Assembly (NCBI RefSeq): GCF_001045465.1 | Contig: NZ_LFND01000003.1 | Coordinates: 558,001 to 622,000 of the forward strand | Length of the DNA stretch: 64,000 nt | From: Chryseobacterium angstadtii | GTDB taxonomy: Bacteria; Bacteroidota; Bacteroidia; Flavobacteriales; Weeksellaceae | Direction of reading: 5' to 3' | In this document: positions 58,969 through 64,000 of the stretch, piece after piece | Layout of the letters: each line of letters opens with the position of its first letter | How positions within the stretch are numbered: the stretch's first letter is position 1 | Made by a program: the position numbers and the translations under genes | Notes under the pieces: generated by a model | Seen by the model: only the letters and a program-made list of their open reading frames with translations | Database searches by the model: none | Told to the model about the DNA's origin: nothing

Positions 58969-59249
58969 TAATTTTGAATATTAATCATGGTATGACGGTT
59001 ATAAATAATTTTAAATTTTCACTGGAAAAATAAACTGAATTTACTAAATCATGACCGAGAAAAATTAAAAGTTATTCTCTTAAAGTCATCTCTAAATTTC
59101 GCTGTTTCTTAAAAAAACACGACATTTGTATCGCGAAAAATTCAAGTAAATTTTCAAAATAAAAAAAGGTTTCTGACCTTTGAAACAACAAAAATGATCA
59201 GGTAAAAGAAGAAAAACGGATATCTGACCAATAAAAATAGATTGAGCAA
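58969..59249 (+). promoter_or_regulatory. Putative promoter and long leader of pheT
   Basis: TAATTTTG at 58969-58976 could start a 270-base leader. It encodes a possible 13-residue peptide (58992-59033) with two Phe codons, and ends with a small AAAGGT / ACCTTT hairpin at 59167-59182 that has no T run. The 312-base gap 58938-59249 contains no gene otherwise. Confidence 0.3.
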
Positions 59250-61652
59250 ATGAAAATATCAAACAACTGGCTGAAAGACTTTATCAAAACGGAACTGAAA
59301 ACGGAAAGAATCGGAGAATTCCTTACTGATATAGGCCTTGAAGTAGAGGGGATAGAAAAATTTGAAAGTGTAAAAGGAAGCCTGGAAGGTATTGTAGTAG
59401 GAAAAGTATTAACCTGCGAAAAACACCCGAATGCAGACAAATTAAAGAAAACGACAGTTGACGTAGGAAACGGGAAAATATTAAATATCGTTTGTGGTGC
59501 TCCCAACGTAGAAGCAGGACAAACCGTACCTGTAGCAGTAGTGGGAACTAAGATCTATGATAAAACCGGAAACTTTTTCGAAATTAAAGAAGCCAAGATC
59601 AGAAGCGAGGTTTCTCAGGGAATGATCTGCGCGGAAGACGAGCTCGGACTTAGTGACGATCATGGCGGAATTATGGTTTTAGACGAAACCAAATATGAAG
59701 TAGGAAAGAATTTTGCAGATTACTTTGAATTAACCAATGATGAAGTGATCGAGATTGGTTTAACGCCAAACAGAACAGATGCTATGTCGCATTATGGTGT
59801 TGCAAGAGATCTTCATGCATTCCTTTCAACCAACCAGCAGAAATCTACATTTGAAAAAGTATCTTCTGTAGTATTGAATAATGAAGGTTCGCACCAGTTT
59901 ACTCTGGAAGTTGAAAATGCGGAACTGTGCCCAAGATATATTGGAGCTGTCATTGAAAATGTGAAAGTAGCAGAATCTCCGGCTTGGTTAAAAGACAGAT
60001 TAAAAGCAATCGGTTTAAGCCCAATTAACAATATTGTAGATATTACCAACTATATTCTTCACGGATATGGGCAGCCTCTTCATGCATTTGATGCAGATAA
60101 AATTGCCGGAAATAAAGTAAAAGTAGGAACGGTAAAACCGGGAACGAAGTTCACCACTCTGGATGGTGTGGAAAGAACTTTGAACGGTTCTGAAGTCATG
60201 ATTAAAGACGGAAAAGACAATCCTATGTGTATTGCAGGTGTTTTTGGGGGTGCCAATTCCGGTGTTTCCGATACAACTGAAACCATATTCCTGGAAAGCG
60301 CTTATTTCAATCCGGTTGCCGTAAGAAAAGGAGCTAAGTTTCATGGATTGAATACGGATGCTTCTTTCAGATTCGAAAGAGGAGTAGACCCGAATATTAC
60401 CAGAACGGCAATCACTCATGCGATTAAAATGATTCAGGAAATTGCAGGTGGAAAACTGACAGGAGATCTGCTGGAAGAATATCCAAAGAAAATCGAAGAC
60501 AATTATGTGATCATCAGATTCTCAAAGATTGAACAGATCCTGGGAACAAAGATTCACAGAGAAAAGGTGAAAGAGATTTTAAAATCTTTGGAAATCCAGG
60601 TTTTAAATGAAATTCAGAACGGACTTGAAATTTCCGTACCTGCCTACAGAGCTGATGTTACGAGAGAAATTGATGTAATTGAAGAGATTTTAAGAATCTA
60701 CGGATATAATAAAATTGATGCTCCTCAGAAAATTTCCTTCACTCCGGTTAAGCTAAGTGCAAACGATCAGGATGAATTGGAAAACAACTGGGCAAGAACA
60801 TTACAAGGTCTTGGATTCAACGAAGCAATGAACAACTCACTGACTTCCGTAAAAGACGAAACCGATGCTGTAAAATTATTGAACCCGTTAAGCGGAGATC
60901 TTGCCTTCATGAGAAAATCTTTATTGGAAGGTCTTTTACAGAATGCGGTGTACAATATCAACAGAAAGAACCAGGATATCAAGTTCTTCGAGTTTGGAAA
61001 GATCTACCACAAAAAAGATAAATACGAGGAAAGAAAACAGCTTGCTTTGCTGGTAACAGGAAGAGAAGTTGCAGAAAACTGGTTGCAGCCTAAATCTGCC
61101 GTAAGCTTCTACAATCTTAAAGCCTATGTAAAAGTCTTATTGGAAAGACTGGCTGTTGATTATAAAGAAGTTGCTTTAGCCGATGACAGATTCTCTGATT
61201 CATTGTCTTATGAAGCCGGTGGAAAAACTTTAGTAAGAATCGGGAAAGTTTCTCCTGCACTGACGAAAGAGTTTGATATTGAGCAGGAATGTTTCTATGC
61301 AGAAATAGAACTTGAATGGGCACAGGAATTACGTTCCAAAAACGTTCTTAAGTTTAAAGATATTCCTAAATTCAATAAGATCAGAAGAGACCTTGCCTTA
61401 TTGATAGATAAGAATGTAAACTATCAGGATCTGTATCAGACTGCGAAAAAGAACAAATCTCCTTTCATCAAAGCCATTAACCTGTTTGATGTATACGAAG
61501 GTAAAAACCTTCCGGAAGGAAAGAAATCTTATGCCATGAGTTTTGAACTTTTAAACGAAGAGAAAACACTGGAAGAAAAGGAAATTTCTGAAGTAATGGA
61601 TTCTCTGATCAAAGCATTCCAAAAGGAATATAACGCAGAATTAAGATCATAA
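59250..61652 (+). CDS. pheT: Phenylalanine-tRNA ligase beta subunit
   Basis: The 800-residue subunit pairs with PheS (not in this window) to charge tRNA-Phe. Domains in order: tRNA-binding EMAP-like domain (residues 40-150, GKVLTCEKHPNADKLKK and GAPNVEAGQTVPVA), B3/B4 editing domain (residues about 210-370, with SPINNIVDITNYILHGYGQPLHAFD), B5 (about 410-480), the core-like domain and the C-terminal FDX-ACB domain (about 710-800) ending NAELRS. The bulk of catalytic contacts lie in the partner. The length is as expected. A strong terminator follows. Confidence 0.97.
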   Translation: MKISNNWLKDFIKTELKTERIGEFLTDIGLEVEGIEKFESVKGSLEGIVVGKVLTCEKHPNADKLKKTTVDVGNGKILNIVCGAPNVEAGQTVPVAVVGTKIYDKTGNFFEIKEAKIRSEVSQGMICAEDELGLSDDHGGIMVLDETKYEVGKNFADYFELTNDEVIEIGLTPNRTDAMSHYGVARDLHAFLSTNQQKSTFEKVSSVVLNNEGSHQFTLEVENAELCPRYIGAVIENVKVAESPAWLKDRLKAIGLSPINNIVDITNYILHGYGQPLHAFDADKIAGNKVKVGTVKPGTKFTTLDGVERTLNGSEVMIKDGKDNPMCIAGVFGGANSGVSDTTETIFLESAYFNPVAVRKGAKFHGLNTDASFRFERGVDPNITRTAITHAIKMIQEIAGGKLTGDLLEEYPKKIEDNYVIIRFSKIEQILGTKIHREKVKEILKSLEIQVLNEIQNGLEISVPAYRADVTREIDVIEEILRIYGYNKIDAPQKISFTPVKLSANDQDELENNWARTLQGLGFNEAMNNSLTSVKDETDAVKLLNPLSGDLAFMRKSLLEGLLQNAVYNINRKNQDIKFFEFGKIYHKKDKYEERKQLALLVTGREVAENWLQPKSAVSFYNLKAYVKVLLERLAVDYKEVALADDRFSDSLSYEAGGKTLVRIGKVSPALTKEFDIEQECFYAEIELEWAQELRSKNVLKFKDIPKFNKIRRDLALLIDKNVNYQDLYQTAKKNKSPFIKAINLFDVYEGKNLPEGKKSYAMSFELLNEEKTLEEKEISEVMDSLIKAFQKEYNAELRS

Positions 61653-61674
61653 ATCTTAAGAAAATATAGTATTG

Positions 61675-61698
61675 AAACGGGCTTTAGCCCGTTTTTTT
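61675..61698 (+). terminator. Rho-independent terminator after pheT, repeat-type hairpin
   Basis: AAACGGGC-TTTA-GCCCGTTT followed by TTTTG. The stem is the same palindrome found at 42791 and, slightly changed, at 61840, so the terminator is a member of a dispersed repeat family. Confidence 0.85.
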
Positions 61699-61784
61699 GT
61701 TTCCTATTCTGTGCAGATCACCCAAAGATCCCGTAGATTCGGAACAAAAATTTTATCTGTAATTTTCAGCAAAATAAAGATCAG

Positions 61785-61889
61785 TTCAATCTGCATAATC
61801 AGCGAGAGAATAAAAGAATCCTGATAGATATTCAATAGGAGCGGGCTTTAGCCCGCTTTCAAATTACCACAATAAGAAAGGCTTTAGCC
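61785..61889. repeat. Intergenic repeats: ATCTGC unit and GCGGGCTTTAGCCCGC hairpin
   Basis: AATCTGCATAATCAGCGAG (from 61789) resembles the ATCTGC units at 19.1 and 19.4 kb. The hairpin AGCGGGC-TTTA-GCCCGCT is at 61840-61857, and GGCTTTAGCC at 61880-61889, reproducing the two-part layout of 42.8 kb. The 329-base gap 61653-61981 has no gene. Confidence 0.75.
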
Positions 61890-61953
61890 CAAAATTAGAA
61901 CCCTTAAAAAGTAATAAAATCCCCCGCATCCCGTTTAAATAATATAATTTCCT

Positions 61954-61961
61954 TAAATTTG
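61954..61961 (+). promoter_or_regulatory. -7 promoter box for the META lipoprotein
   Basis: TAAATTTG, exact TAnnTTTG match, 20 bases before the ATG at 61982. Confidence 0.55.
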
Positions 61962-61981
61962 AGTAATTCAAAAAGTAAAAA

Positions 61982-62392
61982 ATGAAAAATCTTTTTTTAA
62001 GTATATGTGCAGCAGCTGTTCTGGCATCATGCGGAACAATGTCCAGTGCTTCCGCTTCTAAAGTAGGAAAAGCACAGCCTTCACTGGCCAATACAAAATG
62101 GACATTAGCTGATAATGTGAAAGGTAAGGTGCCAACCCTTAATATTGAGGGGGAAAAGATCAATGGAAATGCAGGATGCAACAACTATTTCGGAACCGCT
62201 AAAATAGATGCTTCTACAGGTGATTTCTCTGCAGGACAAATGGGATCTACTAAAATGATGTGCAATAATATGAGCGTTGAGCAGAATTTTATGGATATGG
62301 TAGGGAAGGCCAACAAATATGTGATTTCCGGAACTACACTGGAACTTTATAAAGACAATCTTCTGCTGTTGAAATTCAATAAAACTGAATAA
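61982..62392 (+). CDS. META-domain lipoprotein (HslJ-like)
   Basis: The 136-residue protein has a lipobox LASC near residue 17 and a single META domain (PF03724). The family start LANTKWTLADNVKGK near residue 36 and the motif EGEKINGNAGCNNYFGTAKI (residues about 57-76) are characteristic, as is the later SVEQNFMDMVGKANKYVISG. The domain occurs in HslJ and in surface proteins of Leishmania. Stress or envelope roles are proposed for some members and no activity is known for this one. The last strands end LLLLKFNKTE. Confidence 0.88.
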   Translation: MKNLFLSICAAAVLASCGTMSSASASKVGKAQPSLANTKWTLADNVKGKVPTLNIEGEKINGNAGCNNYFGTAKIDASTGDFSAGQMGSTKMMCNNMSVEQNFMDMVGKANKYVISGTTLELYKDNLLLLKFNKTE

Positions 62393-62396
62393 AAAA

Positions 62397-62427
62397 TAAA
62401 AGGAACTCAATTTGAGTTCCTTTTTTA
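62397..62427. terminator. Bidirectional terminator between convergent genes
   Basis: AAAGGAACTCAA / TTGAGTTCCTTT palindrome with adjacent T run on the plus strand and A run on the other side. Confidence 0.9.
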
Positions 62428-62441
62428 TGTTTAGGTTGTTA

Positions 62442-62681
62442 TTATTCTTCCTCTTCTTCGTCGTACTTAGCCAACTCCTCATCACACCATTTAAACGCAG
62501 CTTCTACCACTTTTGTAGCTTCGTCTGCCATAGTTTCTTCATCGTCACCTTCCAAATCATCTAGCCACTCAACTTCTTCTTCCTCAACGTTTAAGATGAA
62601 TCTTGGATATTCTGTGTGAACTACGAATAAATCTTCAGGAAATTCCGAATTGTCTGCTAATAAAAACTTTGGTAATTTCAT
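62442..62681 (-). CDS. Conserved very acidic small protein
   Basis: The 79-residue protein starts MKLPKFLLADNSEFPEDLFVVHTEYPRF (first 28 residues, in parts), which is a recurring form in Flavobacteriia. It is then dominated by Glu and Asp (EVEWLDDLEGDDEETM, and a DEEEEE C-terminus). It contains no signal peptide and no recognised domain. I recall related small conserved proteins in this class but know no function. It has its own promoter and lies downstream of hbd on the same strand. Confidence 0.7.
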   Translation of the reverse strand: MKLPKFLLADNSEFPEDLFVVHTEYPRFILNVEEEEVEWLDDLEGDDEETMADEATKVVEAAFKWCDEELAKYDEEEEE

Positions 62682-62704
62682 TTTTTTTAATGTTTTAACT
62701 TTAT

Positions 62705-62712
62705 CAAAGATA
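62705..62712 (-). promoter_or_regulatory. -7 promoter box for the acidic protein
   Basis: The minus strand reads TATCTTTG, an exact TAnnTTTG match, 23 bases before the ATG at 62681. Confidence 0.5.
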
Positions 62713-62733
62713 AATAAAATTATTGACTTAAAA

Positions 62734-63627
62734 TTATTTCAAAAACATTTTTGAAACTTTTTCAGCTTTTTTGCTTTCTGAATAATCGTAGAAACCTTCA
62801 CCGGACTTTACGCCCAGTTTCCCCGCCATTACCATATTAACAAGAAGTGGGTTCGGCGCATATTTAGGATTTTTGAAACCGTCATACATTACATTAAGAA
62901 TGGCAAGACAGATATCAAGACCGATAAAATCTGCCAGCTGAAGAGGTCCCATAGGATGAGCCATTCCAAGCTTCATGACCGTATCAATCTCTTCCACGCC
63001 GGCTACTCCGTTGTAAAGGGTTTCAATAGATTCGTTAATCATCGGCATCAGAATTCTGTTGGCTACAAAACCTGGATAATCATTCACTTCTACAGGCACT
63101 TTTCCTAAGGTTTTGCTCATGTCGTAGATCGCGTCAAACGTCTCTTTAGAAGTAGAATATCCTTTGATGATCTCTACCAGCTTCATGATAGGAACCGGGT
63201 TCATAAAATGCATTCCGATCACCTTATCAGCTCTTTTGGTAGCAGCGGCAATTTTAGTGATAGAAATAGAAGACGTATTGGTCGCCAGAATACAGTTGGC
63301 AGGAGCCAGCTCATCCATCTGTCCGAAGATCTTCAGTTTAAGATCCTGGTTTTCAGTAGCTGCTTCTACTATAAGGTCTGCAGCTCCGGCAGCGTCTTTA
63401 AGCTCTGTAAACGTAGTGATATTCCCTAATGTTTCAGCTTTTTGCTCTTCGGTAAGGTTTCCTTTGGCAATGATTCTGTCAAGGTTGGTTGTAATGGTTT
63501 TCAGTCCTCTGTCCAGAGCATCCTGAGATACATCCACAAGATTTACTTTGAATCCGCTTTGTGCAAAAGTATGCGCAATGCCATTTCCCATAGTTCCTGC
63601 TCCAATAACGACAATGTTTTTGATCAT
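62734..63627 (-). CDS. hbd: 3-hydroxyacyl-CoA / 3-hydroxybutyryl-CoA dehydrogenase
   Basis: The 297-residue enzyme oxidises 3-hydroxyacyl-CoA with NAD. The Rossmann motif GAGTMGNGIAHTFAQSG is at residues 8-24. The conserved HFMNPVPIMKLVEII and the signature NDYPGFVANRILMPMINESI contain the active-site His and the dimerisation helix. The C-terminal helices include MAHPMGPLQLADFIGLD. Its length is normal for the short Hbd type, used in fatty-acid or butyrate-type metabolism. The upstream partial gene ends 9 bases before the start codon. Confidence 0.93.
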   Translation of the reverse strand: MIKNIVVIGAGTMGNGIAHTFAQSGFKVNLVDVSQDALDRGLKTITTNLDRIIAKGNLTEEQKAETLGNITTFTELKDAAGAADLIVEAATENQDLKLKIFGQMDELAPANCILATNTSSISITKIAAATKRADKVIGMHFMNPVPIMKLVEIIKGYSTSKETFDAIYDMSKTLGKVPVEVNDYPGFVANRILMPMINESIETLYNGVAGVEEIDTVMKLGMAHPMGPLQLADFIGLDICLAILNVMYDGFKNPKYAPNPLLVNMVMAGKLGVKSGEGFYDYSESKKAEKVSKMFLK

Positions 63628-63636
63628 TTTTTTCTT

Positions 63637-63999
63637 TTATTTTTTATAGATAGTTAAATTTTTAATTCCAGTTAAATCAGATTGATAAACAGTTACTGCC
63701 GGATCGAAATCCACTGTACCGTCACTGTCCTGTTTTCTGGCTTTATTTTGTGAAGTAATGATAGATTGAAGGCCTTTTGCAAACATCTTTTTTTGCTTTT
63801 TACCCAATTTGTTTGTTCCGATGTATAAATTAAATTCACCTTCTCTTCCCATTCCTCCCTGTTTCAGAACTTCAAAAGTACCGAGCTGATTAGTCTTCTC
63901 AAACTTTTTCAGATAATCCATTACCGGTTTTGTAGAAGGAGTTCCGCAACAGATGCTGCCGTAACTTATTTTTATATAGCTCAGGCTCTTTTGTGCAAA
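63637..63999 (-). CDS. Secreted protein of unknown function, C-terminal part (cut by window edge)
   Basis: The frame is open to the right edge of the window. No reliable start is seen: an ATG at 63921 lies in the middle of the frame and residues before it (SYGSICCGTPSTKPV, in frame) look like normal coding sequence. About 121 residues are present, with a CCG motif at GSICCGTPS and beta-strand-like segments such as GEFNLYIGTNKLGKKQKK. I do not recognise a family. It is directly upstream of hbd and probably co-transcribed with it. Confidence 0.5.
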   Translation of the reverse strand, partial: FAQKSLSYIKISYGSICCGTPSTKPVMDYLKKFEKTNQLGTFEVLKQGGMGREGEFNLYIGTNKLGKKQKKMFAKGLQSIITSQNKARKQDSDGTVDFDPAVTVYQSDLTGIKNLTIYKK

Positions 64000-64000
64000 A

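Overview
The window reads as chromosomal DNA of a Bacteroidota bacterium of the Flavobacteriia, most likely Chryseobacterium or a close Weeksellaceae relative. The reasons are AT-rich sequence, many promoters of the TAnnTTTG -7 type, a SusC/SusD pair, GG-leader peptides beginning MKNLKKL, and DUF families typical of that group. This assignment is an inference from composition and gene content. I see no rRNA, tRNA, CRISPR array, insertion sequence or prophage. Both edges cut a gene.

Layout. 0-3.4 kb: end of an iron/cobalamin-type substrate-binding protein, the transglycosylase MtgA and a Gcr-like membrane protein. 3.4-6.6 kb (minus strand): two Cys-rich leader peptides, a DciA-like protein, a secreted protein, RecF and a UbiA-like prenyltransferase. 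6.7-19 kb: two giant tandem alpha-2-macroglobulin-like proteins followed by ecotin, which together look like an envelope protease-defence locus. 19-23.4 kb: a repeat-rich spacer and a TolC/HlyD/ABC-2 permease efflux operon. 23.7-32.3 kb: small housekeeping and stress-type genes (DUF1569, VOC, SRPBCC, DUF1398, DUF2490, GNAT), a bestrophin-like channel and a CPA1 antiporter. 32.3-36.7 kb: glutaminyl cyclotransferase, deoxynucleoside kinase, ArsC-like, DUF493 and DUF4197 proteins.

37-46.2 kb is a polysaccharide utilisation locus: SusC, SusD, a GH144-type lipoprotein, an alpha/beta hydrolase and a GH3 beta-glucosidase. The enzyme pair predicts use of beta-1,2-glucan (sophoro-oligosaccharides). 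46.2-48.4 kb holds a duplicated small secreted protein, a MITE-like repeat and two convergent GG-leader peptides. 48.4-64 kb is mostly core metabolism: Skp, PurB, PurL, an orphan barstar, an SGNH hydrolase, a GGCT-like protein, another GG-leader peptide, DgkA, DnaN, a broken M23 peptidase, PheT, a META lipoprotein, an acidic protein and a hydroxyacyl-CoA dehydrogenase.

The most unusual signals are these: (1) heptad-periodic intergenic arrays at several separate loci, often with a G-rich arm followed by a C-rich arm; (2) the double macroglobulin plus ecotin locus, with the two bait-position linkers completely different; (3) five GG/GAG-leader Cys-rich micropeptides with no visible exporter; (4) an exact 8-bp tandem duplication that breaks the M23 peptidase and would be reversible; (5) the predicted beta-1,2-glucan locus; (6) dispersed intergenic repeat families and hairpins.
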